From contig JAFKKV010000027.1 of NCBI GenBank assembly GCA_017304475.1, positions 86,570-150,569 of the forward strand: a stretch of 64,000 bases of DNA, in the 5' to 3' direction. Below the pieces are notes generated by a model. That model ran no database searches, was not told the origin of the DNA, and saw nothing but the letters and a program-made list of their open reading frames with translations. This DNA is from Hyphomicrobiales bacterium (lineage in GTDB: Bacteria; Pseudomonadota; Alphaproteobacteria; Rhizobiales; Phreatobacteraceae). The position numbers were made by a program, and so were the translations under genes. Positions 15,233-23,434 of the stretch are shown here, one piece after another (the stretch's first letter is position 1; every line of letters starts with the position of its first letter).

Positions 15233-17295
15233 CTGTCCTGTCGCTTCGTATCGTGCCCGGCGGCCGTGAGCAGGATGGCGCCGGAGGCATGCACCTCGCC
15301 GGTCCAGTTTGGCGGCACCAGGGTGGTGGCGTCGAGCTGGGTGATGATCGCCGGCCCGGCGAAACGGTCGCCGGCGCCGAAGGCGGCGCGGTCGAGCAGC
15401 GGCACCTCGGCCGCGCCGGAGGCGAAATGCACGGTGAGCGTACCGCTTTGCGGCTTGCCGGATCCGCCAGTGAGCTCGGCGCGCGGCGGCGGCGGCATGC
15501 GGCCGGTCGCCTCGATCCGGAGCGTCACCAGCTCCACCGGCGCCTCAAGCGCGAAGCCGTAAAGGCTTGCATGTGCGGCGGCGAAGGCGGCTTCGGTCCG
15601 CTCGGCGGTTCCGGCCCAGGGCACGGTGACCTCGCCGCCCTGGCCGTGATAGCGCATCAGCGCCACGCGGGCGAGCGAACGGGCATCGGCGGCGACGCCC
15701 TCGGCTTCCAGCCACTGCGCGGCGCGCTCCTCGAGCTCGGCGAAGATCGCCTCCGCCGCGGCGACATCGATCGCGCCGGCCTTGGGCAAGGTGCGGCTGA
15801 AATCGGCCTTGAGGTCGGCGGCGAGCAAACCGTCGGCGCAGAGCACGCCGGGGGCCGGCGGCACCAGCACGCGGCGGACGCCGAGCAGCTCGGCCAGGGC
15901 GCAGCCGTGCAGCGGCCCGGCACCGCCGAAGGGCAGCAGCGTGAAGTCGCGCGGATCATGGCCACGCTCGACCGAGACCACCCGCAAGGCGCCGACCATG
16001 TGATTGTCGATGATGGCGAGCACGCCGCGTGCCGCAGCCTCCGGCGTGAGGCCAAGGGGGGCTGCGACGCAGTCGGTGATGACCGCGCGGGCGGCGGCGA
16101 CATCCAGCGCCATCCGGCCGCCGAGCAGTTCGGCCGGCAGGTGGCCGAGCACGACATGGGCGTCGGTGACGGTCGCCATGCGCCCGCCGCGGCCATAGGC
16201 GGCGGGGCCGGGATCGGCGCCCGCGCTCTGCGGGCCGACGGCGAGCGTGCCGTCGGCGACGCGGGCGATCGACCCGCCGCCGGCGCCGATGGTGACCATG
16301 TCGACCATCGGCAAGGGCAGCGGCCAGTCGCCGACATGGCCGTGCTGGGTCAGGCTGATCTTGCCGTCCTTGATCAGGCAGATGTCGGCGCTGGTGCCGC
16401 CGATATCGACGGTGATGATGTCGCTGATGCCGGAGGCCGCCGCGATGTCGCGCGCGCCGACGACGCCGGCCGCCGGGCCGGACAGGGCCGTCAAGGCCGG
16501 AGCCCGGCGGATCGTGGCGCCGCCGGCAACCCCGCCATTCGACTGCATCAGCAGCAATGGCGCGGCGATCGCCGCCTCGTGAAGGCGCTTTTCGAGCCGC
16601 GACAGATAGGTCGAGACGCCGGGCATGACCACGGCGTTCAGCACGGTCGCCAGCGACCGCTCATATTCGCGCACCACCGGCAGGATATCGACCGAGGTGG
16701 TCACCGCGACGCCGGGCAGGCAGTCGCGGAAGATCTCGGCGACCCGCTGCTCGTGCACGGGATTGGCGAAGGAATGCAGCAGGCAGATCGCCACCGCCGC
16801 GACGCCGAGCGCGCCGCATTCGGCTGCCGCCGCGCGCACGCTCGCTTCGTCCAGCGGCTCCATGACGATGCCGCCGGGGCCGATGCGCTCCTTGACCTCG
16901 AAGATGCGCGAGGTCGGTACCGGCCGTTCCGGTTTCACCCAGGCGTAGAGATTGGCCCGGCGTGGAATGTCCTGGCGGCCGATGGCCAGCACATGGCGAA
17001 ACCCTGCGGTCGTGACCAGGGCGGACTTGGCGCCCTTGCCCTCCAGGATCATGTTGGTGGCGACCGTGGTGCCGTGCAGGACGCGTTCCAGCGAGGGGGC
17101 GTCCTTGCCGGCCTCGGCCAGCGCCAGGCCGACGCCGGTCATGAAGGCTTGCGACGGGTCGCTCGGCACGCTCGGCGTCTTGGCGCGCCAGACCTTGCCA
17201 CTGGCCGGGTCATGCAGGGCGATGTCGGTGAAAGTGCCGCCGATATCGACGGCGACGGCGAGGCCGGCCTCAGATGATGGCATCGACATACTCAT
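15229..17295 (-). CDS. Hydantoinase/oxoprolinase family protein, subunit A
   Basis: The 688-residue protein starts with the ASKHA-type nucleotide-binding segment VAVDIGGTFTDIALHDPASGKVWRAKTPS and has the second signature ITVDIGGTSADICLI (about residue 285-300), then TIGAGGGSIARV and GPQSAGADPGPAAYGRGG. These define HyuA/N-methylhydantoinase A and the N-terminal half of 5-oxoprolinase, which open cyclic amides with ATP. It overlaps hyuB by 26 nt and the M20 gene by 4 nt. Alternative starts at 17289 and 17283 exist and none has a clear ribosome binding site, consistent with coupling to hyuB. Confidence 0.92.
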   Translation of the reverse strand: MSMSMPSSEAGLAVAVDIGGTFTDIALHDPASGKVWRAKTPSVPSDPSQAFMTGVGLALAEAGKDAPSLERVLHGTTVATNMILEGKGAKSALVTTAGFRHVLAIGRQDIPRRANLYAWVKPERPVPTSRIFEVKERIGPGGIVMEPLDEASVRAAAAECGALGVAAVAICLLHSFANPVHEQRVAEIFRDCLPGVAVTTSVDILPVVREYERSLATVLNAVVMPGVSTYLSRLEKRLHEAAIAAPLLLMQSNGGVAGGATIRRAPALTALSGPAAGVVGARDIAAASGISDIITVDIGGTSADICLIKDGKISLTQHGHVGDWPLPLPMVDMVTIGAGGGSIARVADGTLAVGPQSAGADPGPAAYGRGGRMATVTDAHVVLGHLPAELLGGRMALDVAAARAVITDCVAAPLGLTPEAAARGVLAIIDNHMVGALRVVSVERGHDPRDFTLLPFGGAGPLHGCALAELLGVRRVLVPPAPGVLCADGLLAADLKADFSRTLPKAGAIDVAAAEAIFAELEERAAQWLEAEGVAADARSLARVALMRYHGQGGEVTVPWAGTAERTEAAFAAAHASLYGFALEAPVELVTLRIEATGRMPPPPRAELTGGSGKPQSGTLTVHFASGAAEVPLLDRAAFGAGDRFAGPAIITQLDATTLVPPNWTGEVHASGAILLTAAGHDTKRQDR

Positions 17296-19105
17296 TGCGA
17301 TGGAAGGAGCGGACCGCCGGGCGGTCGGAGCGCAGGCTACGGGTCGCGGCTTCGTCGACGCCGCGCCCCTCGATCACGACGCCGTAGTGGCGCTTCGCCG
17401 CCGCGGCCGAGACGAAGCCGCCAAGCACGTCTTCGAGGACTTCGGCGACCGGGCGGTCATAGGGATGGCCATGGCCGCCGCCACCGCCGGTTTCGATGCG
17501 CAGGATGTCGCCGCGCTTCAACGGATTGCCGTCGGACAGGGGCTCGAGCCGGCTTTCGTCCGGCGTGCCCGGATTGAGCGTCACGCGGCCGACGCCGCCC
17601 GACATGCCGCCGGCCATGCCCCAGGGCGGGTTCTTGACGCTGTCGATGCGCACCGCCAGCACGGCCTGTTCGGCCAGCACCTCATATTCCCTGACGATGC
17701 CGCAGCCGCCGCGATGGCGGCCGGCGCCGCCGGAATCGGCGACGATGCCATAGGCACGCAGGCGCACCGGATAGCCAGCCTCCAGGAACTCGACCGGGTA
17801 GTTCTCCTGGGCGACGAAATAGACCGCGTCGATGCCGTCGGCATTGGGCCGCGCGCCGTAGCCGACGCCGATGCCGTCGGCGAGCAGGAAGGGCTCGAGC
17901 GCACCCTCCGCCGTGCGGTAGGTGCCGCGCATCAGGGCGATGACATAGGCGGAATGGGCGGCCGGCGCGCCGCCGCCGGCGACGTTGATCAATCCGTTCA
18001 GGCCGGCCAGAACGCGCATCATGGTCAGGCCGCGCATGCCGAGCGGCGCCGGGAAGCGCGGCCACAACAGCGAGCCCTCGCGCAGGCGCACCTCGTCGAT
18101 CGATTGCGGCCCGCCGGCATTGCAGACCTGCCCGGGATCGCCGCCGAGATAATAGAGCCCGAGCGCCATGCCCGGCACGCCCGGGTTCATCAGGAAGTTG
18201 ACCGGCCCGACGGCCTGGTCGTCGGTCTCGGTGGCATCGAAGATGAAGCGGTCCTCGCCGCCCTCACCGCGCTCGCGGGTCAGCGCAAAGCGGATCTTGA
18301 ACGGGCCGTGGCCATGGCCGTCGGCATCGATCGCATCGGTGAAGCGATGGGTACCATAGGCGAAGGTTTCGGCCAGTTTGGCGCGGACCAGCCGGCGCGT
18401 GCGGGCCAGGAGCTGGCGCAGCGCGTCGGCGATGACATCGGCGCCGAAGCGGGCGACGATCTCCTCGACACGCTTCACGCCCAGCGCATTGCTCGCCATC
18501 AGCGCCCGCATGTCGCCGAGGCTCTGGGTGGGGAAGCGCGAATTGCGATGGAAGATCGCCAGTGCCGCCTCGTTGGTCTGCCCGGCATCGATCAGCTTGG
18601 TCGGAGGGATCATGATGCCCTCCTGGAAGATGTCCGTCGTGTCGGGGCTGATCGAGCCGGCGCGCAGGCCGCCGATATCGGCGAAATGCGCCCAGCACAT
18701 CACGAAGGCGCAGCGCCGGCCCTCATGGAAGACCGGGGCGAGCAGCACCTGGTCGTTGGAATGCGAGACCGCGCCGCGCGAGCCGTAGCAGTCATTGTAC
18801 CAGTAGAGATCGCCCTCGCGCATGGTGTCCGGCGGGAAGTCGCGGAACACCGGGCTGGTCATGTCGCCGAAGATCGGCACGTTCGATCCCACCGCCATGA
18901 CGCCGTCGGCATCGAACAGGCCGGTATAGAAATCCTTCTTCTCGCGGATGAAGGCGGAGATGGCCGTGCGTTCGAGCAGGGCCTCCATTTCGGCCTGGGT
19001 CGCCCGGATGGCGCCGCGCACGATCTCGATCGTGACGGAATCGCAGATGACGGGCGCAAGCGGCGCGCCCGTCTCCGCACCCTCGGCATTAGTCGAGCGG
19101 AGCAT
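17270..19105 (-). CDS. Hydantoinase B/oxoprolinase family protein
   Basis: The 611-residue protein shows hallmark HyuB text: CDSVTIEIVRGAIRATQAEMEALLERTAISAFIREKKDFYTGLFDADG at the start, LYWYNDCYGSRGAVSHSNDQVLLAPVF, and the C-terminal GGGGGHGHPYDRPVAEVLEDVLGGFVS. It forms the catalytic complex with HyuA, acting on hydantoins, 5-oxoproline or related rings; the true substrate is not readable. Its start lies 17 nt inside the end of the transporter gene, so the transporter, hyuB, hyuA and M20 genes form a tightly overlapping leftward operon under the GntR-type divergent promoter. Confidence 0.92.
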   Translation of the reverse strand: MLRSTNAEGAETGAPLAPVICDSVTIEIVRGAIRATQAEMEALLERTAISAFIREKKDFYTGLFDADGVMAVGSNVPIFGDMTSPVFRDFPPDTMREGDLYWYNDCYGSRGAVSHSNDQVLLAPVFHEGRRCAFVMCWAHFADIGGLRAGSISPDTTDIFQEGIMIPPTKLIDAGQTNEAALAIFHRNSRFPTQSLGDMRALMASNALGVKRVEEIVARFGADVIADALRQLLARTRRLVRAKLAETFAYGTHRFTDAIDADGHGHGPFKIRFALTRERGEGGEDRFIFDATETDDQAVGPVNFLMNPGVPGMALGLYYLGGDPGQVCNAGGPQSIDEVRLREGSLLWPRFPAPLGMRGLTMMRVLAGLNGLINVAGGGAPAAHSAYVIALMRGTYRTAEGALEPFLLADGIGVGYGARPNADGIDAVYFVAQENYPVEFLEAGYPVRLRAYGIVADSGGAGRHRGGCGIVREYEVLAEQAVLAVRIDSVKNPPWGMAGGMSGGVGRVTLNPGTPDESRLEPLSDGNPLKRGDILRIETGGGGGHGHPYDRPVAEVLEDVLGGFVSAAAAKRHYGVVIEGRGVDEAATRSLRSDRPAVRSFHRNEYVDAII

Positions 19106-20405
19106 TGGTCGGGTCCTTGATGAGGAGAAGCGTGATGGTGCTGATGACCGCGGCGAGGATCACGAACAGGGCCGGCGACAGCGGGCTGCCGGTTTCGCGG
19201 ATCAGGAAGGTGGCGACGAAGGGCGCGAAGCCGCCGAAAATGGTCACCGCCATGCTGTAGCCGATCGACAGCGCGGTGAACCGCACCTTGGTCGGGAACA
19301 GTTCGGCCAGCACCGCGCAGAGCGGACCGGCATAGAAGCCGAGCAGCGCCGCCGAGATGCACTGGGTGATCATCAGGCCCATGGCGGTGGGTGTGCCCAC
19401 CAGATACTGGAACAGCGGGTAGGACAGCAGGCCGTAGCCGATGGCCGAAACCAGCAGCACGGGCTTGCGGCCGACCTGGTCGGACAGCCAGCCGGCGACC
19501 GGTGTCAGCACGGTGAGCACCACCGCCGCGACCGCCGAGGCGTAATAGGCCGAGCCCGCGGGAATGCCGAGCTGGGTCGCCGCGAAGCTCGGCATGAAGA
19601 TGTTGAAGGTGTAGTTGCCGACCGTGCCGACGACCGAAATCCCGAAGGCAGCGAGAACCGGCAGCCGGTAGATGGTCAGCGCGTCGCGCAGCGGCGAGGA
19701 GGCGACCGCCTTCTGGACGACAGCCTTGCTGAAGGCCGGCGTCTCCGACACCTGCGAGCGCAGATAGAGGCCGATCGGCGCCAGCACGAAACCGAGAATG
19801 AAGGGAATGCGCCAGCCCCAGGCGATCATCGCTTCCTTGTCGAGGACCGAATTGAGGATCGCCGCGGTGAGCGTGCCGGTGATCAGCGCCAGGCCGACGC
19901 TGAACTGCTGCATGCTGCCGATCAGGCCGCGCCTGCCGGGCGGCGAATATTCGACCAGGAAGGCAGCGGCGCCGCCCCATTCTCCACCGGTCGAGAAGCC
20001 CTGGATCAGCCGGCAGATGACCAGCAGGATCGGCGCCCAGATGCCGATCGAGGCATAGGACGGGATGAGGCCGGTGAGCGCGGTGGCGCCCGCCATCATG
20101 CCGACGGTGAGGATGAGGGCCGCCTTGCGTCCCTTCCGGTCGCCATAGGCACCGATGACGATGGCGCCGACCGGCCGCATGACGAAGCCGACGCCATAGG
20201 TCGCGAAGGCCGACAGGAGCGAGATGACCGGGTCGCCGCCGGGGAAGAAATTGGCGGCGATCTGGGCGGCGAACAGGCCGAAGATCAGAAAGTCGAAGAG
20301 TTCGACGAAATTGCCGATCGCGCAGGACAGGATCGCCCGTCTGCGGATGCGTTCGAAATCGGCTGTCGAGCCGGCATCCGGCTGGGCCGCGGCTGCTTGC
20401 GACAT
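19089..20405 (-). CDS. MFS transporter, metabolite:H+ symporter (MHS) type
   Basis: Starting at the ATG at 20405 (AGGAGA upstream) the protein has 438 residues and twelve hydrophobic segments. The loop FGLFAAQIAANFFPGGDP...RPVGAIVIGAYGDRKGRKAALILTVGMMAGATALTGLIPSY and RLIQGFSTGGEWGGAAAFLVEYSPPGRRG are hallmarks of the MHS family (citrate, proline/betaine, shikimate transporters). As the first gene of the hydantoinase operon it probably brings in the cyclic amide or peptide substrate. The open frame extends to 20891 but the leader has no family resemblance and crosses the divergent promoter. Confidence 0.9.
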   Translation of the reverse strand: MSQAAAAQPDAGSTADFERIRRRAILSCAIGNFVELFDFLIFGLFAAQIAANFFPGGDPVISLLSAFATYGVGFVMRPVGAIVIGAYGDRKGRKAALILTVGMMAGATALTGLIPSYASIGIWAPILLVICRLIQGFSTGGEWGGAAAFLVEYSPPGRRGLIGSMQQFSVGLALITGTLTAAILNSVLDKEAMIAWGWRIPFILGFVLAPIGLYLRSQVSETPAFSKAVVQKAVASSPLRDALTIYRLPVLAAFGISVVGTVGNYTFNIFMPSFAATQLGIPAGSAYYASAVAAVVLTVLTPVAGWLSDQVGRKPVLLVSAIGYGLLSYPLFQYLVGTPTAMGLMITQCISAALLGFYAGPLCAVLAELFPTKVRFTALSIGYSMAVTIFGGFAPFVATFLIRETGSPLSPALFVILAAVISTITLLLIKDPTNAPLD

Positions 20406-20587
20406 GGGCGTCTCCTGGCTTCGGGGGCGCCGCTGTGTCGGCGCGTCATCCCTTGTGGACTCGGGCGGCATCGATCGCCGCGAGCGCGGCGAAAAAGGCG
20501 CGATCGGATGCCGACCCCCCAAAATCGAGTCCTGCAAAGCCGTTCGAAGGCAGTTTCTTTTGACGTCGACTCTTTGTCGATCTGTCT

Positions 20588-20602
20588 TCTTGTCTGACAA
20601 GA
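20588..20602. promoter_or_regulatory. Putative GntR operator
   Basis: TCTTGTC-T-GACAAGA is a perfect inverted repeat with 7-bp arms in the 340-bp gap between the leftward transporter/hydantoinase operon and the rightward GntR gene. Its length and symmetry suit a FadR-subfamily GntR dimer. The rest of the gap (20406-20745) holds no gene I can support. Confidence 0.62.
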
Positions 20603-20745
20603 TGCTAGTCAGCGGTTTCGGCGAGTCAAGACGGGCGGCCACATATGCCCACCTTCGTTTTGGCAAGGACTGGGCAATCTTTGGGCAAGCGGCTTGATAT
20701 GGCGGCGCCCGCGTGGTTCGCAGGAAGACGAAAGGGAGGCCCCGC

Positions 20746-21468
20746 ATGATCGCCAGCACGCTCGAAGCCCTGGGGCCGCCCGTGCTCATTCGCGACCGGG
20801 CCTTCGAGCAGGTCTGGGACGCCATCATTTCCGGCCGCATCCAGCCGGGCACGCGGCTGATCGAGCGCGAGCTCTGCGACGCCATGGGCATCAGCCGGGC
20901 CTCGGTGCGCGAGGTGATCCGCCGCCTCGAGGCCGAGCGGCTGGTCGTCGTCGAGCCCAGGCGCGGCCCAAGGGTGGTGACGCTGACGCCGGAACAGGCG
21001 AGCGAGATCTACGAGATCCGCGCCATGCTGGAGAGCCTGGTGATCAGGCGGTTCACCGAAAAGGCCGGGCTTGCCGACATCGCCACGCTGGAGGCGATCT
21101 TCGCCGAGATGAAGCGGGCGGCAGCGGCGGCGGACGTGCCTCGCATCGTCATGGTCGTGCACCGGTTCAACGACCATTTGCTGGCGGTCGCCGGCCACGG
21201 CACAGCCGGCGACATGCTGGCTCATCTCGATGCGCGCATCAGCTGGCTCCGGGTCAAGGCCATGGCCGTGCCGGGTCGCCTCAGCGCCAGCATCGAGGAG
21301 ATGGGCGCCGTGCTCCAGGCGGTGCGATCGGGCGACGGCGATGCCGCCGCCGCCTTGATCGCGCGGACCGTGTTTAATGCCCGCGACGCAGCGGTGGCCG
21401 AGATGCGCCGCGCGGCCCCGCCGGCAAAAGCGCCGGCCAAGCCGCGCAAGCGGCCGGAGGGCCGCTGA
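20746..21468 (+). CDS. GntR family transcriptional regulator, FadR/FCD type
   Basis: The ATG at 20746, with GGGAGG 6 nt upstream, gives 240 residues; the ATG at 20713 lacks such a site. The N-terminal winged helix is clear (DRAFEQVWDAIISGRIQPGTRLIERELCDAMGISRASVREVIRRLEAERLV, about residues 15-65). It is followed by a helical FCD-like ligand domain (EIYEIRAMLESLVIRRF; HRFNDHLLAVAG with the metal-binding Asp/His pattern). It diverges from the hydantoinase operon and probably represses it in the absence of the substrate or a product. Confidence 0.9.
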   Translation: MIASTLEALGPPVLIRDRAFEQVWDAIISGRIQPGTRLIERELCDAMGISRASVREVIRRLEAERLVVVEPRRGPRVVTLTPEQASEIYEIRAMLESLVIRRFTEKAGLADIATLEAIFAEMKRAAAAADVPRIVMVVHRFNDHLLAVAGHGTAGDMLAHLDARISWLRVKAMAVPGRLSASIEEMGAVLQAVRSGDGDAAAALIARTVFNARDAAVAEMRRAAPPAKAPAKPRKRPEGR

Positions 21469-21483
21469 TACGGCGCGGCCTCC

Positions 21484-22599
21484 TTAGCCCGTCCGCCCGA
21501 GCCGGAACGCCATATAGCTGTCGAACTGCAATTCGTTGACGCGGAACCACAGGGATTCCTCGCGGCGATAGGCGTTCCAGGCCTCGAAGATCTTCTTGAA
21601 CTTCGGGTTCTGGGCATTGAGCTCGGCATAGAGCTGCTCGGAGGCCTCGAAGGCCGCGCTCAGCACCTCGCGGGAATAGAGCCGGATCTGCGCGCCGCCG
21701 GCGACCAGGCGGCGCAGCGCCGCCGGATTGTCATTGTCATATTTGGCCAGCATCCACACGTTGACCGCGGCGCAAGCCTGTTCGATCGCTGCCTTATAGG
21801 CCGGCGGCAGGGCATCGAAGCGGCTCTGCCCGACATAAAGGGAGAGCTGCGCCGAGCCTTCGGCCCAGCCTGGAGCATAATAGTAGCGGGCGACCTTTTG
21901 CAGGCCGAGACGCTCGTCGTCATGCGGGCCAACCCATTCGGCGGCATCGATGGTGCCGCGCTCCAGTGCCGGATAGATATCGCCGGCGGCGATCTGCTGC
22001 GGCACCACGCCAAGCTTGGTGAGGATCTGGCCGACCAGTCCACCGGTGCGGAACTTGAGGCCCCGCAGGTCCTCGACCGTGGCGATTTCCTTGCGGAACC
22101 AGCCGGCCATCTGGGCGCCGGTGTTGCCCGCCGGAAACAGCCTGATGTTGTAGGGTGCGAACAGTTCCTGCATGAGGGCCGCGCCGCCGCCATGGGTCAT
22201 CCAGGCATTCTGCTGGCGGGCGTTCAGCCCGAAGGGCAGGCAGGTGTCGAAGGCGAGCGCCGGCTCCTTGCCGACATAATAATAGCTGGCGGTATGGCCC
22301 ATCTCGACCGTGCCGTTCTGCACCGCGTCGAGCACGGCGAGCGCCGGCACCACTTCGCCGGCGGCGAAGACCTGGATGTCGAAGCGGCCATCGGTCAGCT
22401 CGGAGACGATCTTGGCGAGCATCCGGCAGCCGCCGTCGAGCGTGTCGAGGCTCTTCGGATAGCTCGTCACCATGCGCCAGCGGATCTGCGGCTGGCTCTG
22501 CGCGACGGCGGGTGACGCGACCGTGGCGGCGGTCGCGGCGAGCGACAGAACCGCGGCCTTGCGGCGGCTGAGGGCGGTCGTCGTGATGTCCTTGGTCAT
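21484..22599 (-). CDS. TRAP transporter substrate-binding protein (DctP family)
   Basis: The 371-residue protein has an N-terminal export signal (ALSRRKAAVLSLAATAATVASPAVAQ, possibly twin-arginine). The mature sequence IRWRMVTSYPKSLDTLDGGCRMLAKIVSELTDGRFDIQVFAAGEVVPALAVLDAVQNGTVEMGHTASYYYVGK is typical of DctP-like proteins of the monocarboxylate/2-oxoacid type. WRKEIATVEDLRGLKFRTGGL carries the conserved Arg that binds a carboxylate. No dctQ/dctM membrane genes lie next to it in this window, so it is an orphan here. It converges on the GntR gene; the upstream region carries a large repeat. Confidence 0.9.
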   Translation of the reverse strand: MTKDITTTALSRRKAAVLSLAATAATVASPAVAQSQPQIRWRMVTSYPKSLDTLDGGCRMLAKIVSELTDGRFDIQVFAAGEVVPALAVLDAVQNGTVEMGHTASYYYVGKEPALAFDTCLPFGLNARQQNAWMTHGGGAALMQELFAPYNIRLFPAGNTGAQMAGWFRKEIATVEDLRGLKFRTGGLVGQILTKLGVVPQQIAAGDIYPALERGTIDAAEWVGPHDDERLGLQKVARYYYAPGWAEGSAQLSLYVGQSRFDALPPAYKAAIEQACAAVNVWMLAKYDNDNPAALRRLVAGGAQIRLYSREVLSAAFEASEQLYAELNAQNPKFKKIFEAWNAYRREESLWFRVNELQFDSYMAFRLGRTG

Positions 22600-22749
22600 G
22601 GTTTCATATCCTCCGATGCGTCTCGTTTCGGTCTCGGCCCGCGCCGGACGCTTGCGGCGGGCCGTGTGTTCGTTTTTGTTTTTGGTTTCAGATGGTTGTG
22701 CTGCAGATGGGTGTTCGGCGAACCTCGTCAGGCGGAAGCGTGAACCGCT

Positions 22750-22904
22750 ACGTCACCCCCGGCCGAGGCGAAGCCGAGGGGAAGGGGGTCCAGGGGCCAA
22801 CAGGCTGCAGCGCCCGCGCATGTTGCGTGGACGTCGTTGTGGTTGGCGAAGAGTCCTTCAACCCCTGGACCCCCTTCCCTCGCTTCGCTCGCCGGGGGTG
22901 ACGT
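22750..22904. repeat. Long imperfect inverted repeat, element copy 1
   Basis: The left arm (about 22750-22797) and right arm (about 22860-22904) are nearly complementary: ACGTCACCCCCGG at one end mirrors CCGGGGGTGACGT at the other and GGGGGTCCAGGGG mirrors CCCCTGGACCCCC. The loop is about 62 nt and begins CCAACAGGC. The same arms and a related loop, in reverse orientation, occur at 28391-28544. It lies in the 361-bp gap between the TRAP and MaoC genes, where I see no gene. Confidence 0.85.
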
Positions 22905-22960
22905 CGTTGTTCTCGTGCGACTCCGAAGGTCACGAGGCGCGAGGCATACCCTCTTGCCCC

Positions 22961-23425
22961 TCACGCCCCCGCCTCCTTCGGCCGGCGGTGCATCAGCGCG
23001 ACGCGGGTGCAATTGGCCACCTCCTTGCCGTCCTGGTTGAAAGCGCGGTGGCGGAAGGTGACGAGGCCGGCCCTGGGGCGCGATGCGCTCGGCCGGACCG
23101 CCTCCACCGTGGTGACCACGCGAATGCTGTCGCCCTGGAACACCGGAGCCGGGAAGTTCACGTCGGTCATGCCGAGATTGGCGACCGTCGTGCGCAGCGT
23201 CGTGTCGTGTACGGAAATGCCGATCATCAGGCCGAGCGTGAACAGCGAATTGACCAGCGGCTTGCCGAACTCGGTCTTCGCCGCGAAATGGGCGTCGATA
23301 TGCAGGGGCTGGGGATTAAGCGTCATGTTGGAGAACAGCATGTTGTCCATCTCGGTCACCGTCCGGGTGATCGGATGATCGAAGGTCTGGCCGACCGAAA
23401 ACTCCTCGAACCACAATCCGGGCAT
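22961..23425 (-). CDS. MaoC family dehydratase/enoyl-CoA hydratase
   Basis: The 154-residue hot-dog-fold protein begins PGLWFEEFSVGQTFDHPITRTVTEMDNMLFSNMTLNPQPLHIDAHFAAKTEFGKPLVNSLFTLGLMIG. This contains the hydratase motif with the catalytic Asp/Asn-His region (NPQPLHIDAHFA). Such single-domain proteins hydrate enoyl-CoA esters (crotonyl-, mesaconyl- or methylglutaconyl-like). It starts 9 bp after the carboxylase biotin-subunit gene on the same strand, suggesting it acts on the carboxylation product; the exact substrate is inferred. Confidence 0.9.
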   Translation of the reverse strand: MPGLWFEEFSVGQTFDHPITRTVTEMDNMLFSNMTLNPQPLHIDAHFAAKTEFGKPLVNSLFTLGLMIGISVHDTTLRTTVANLGMTDVNFPAPVFQGDSIRVVTTVEAVRPSASRPRAGLVTFRHRAFNQDGKEVANCTRVALMHRRPKEAGA

Positions 23426-23434
23426 GGCTTTCTC

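Noticed and set aside
15226..17277. 683-residue open frame opposite hyuA
   Set aside because: It is Gly/Arg/Asp-rich shadow sequence without motifs; the opposite strand carries the unmistakable HyuA signatures.
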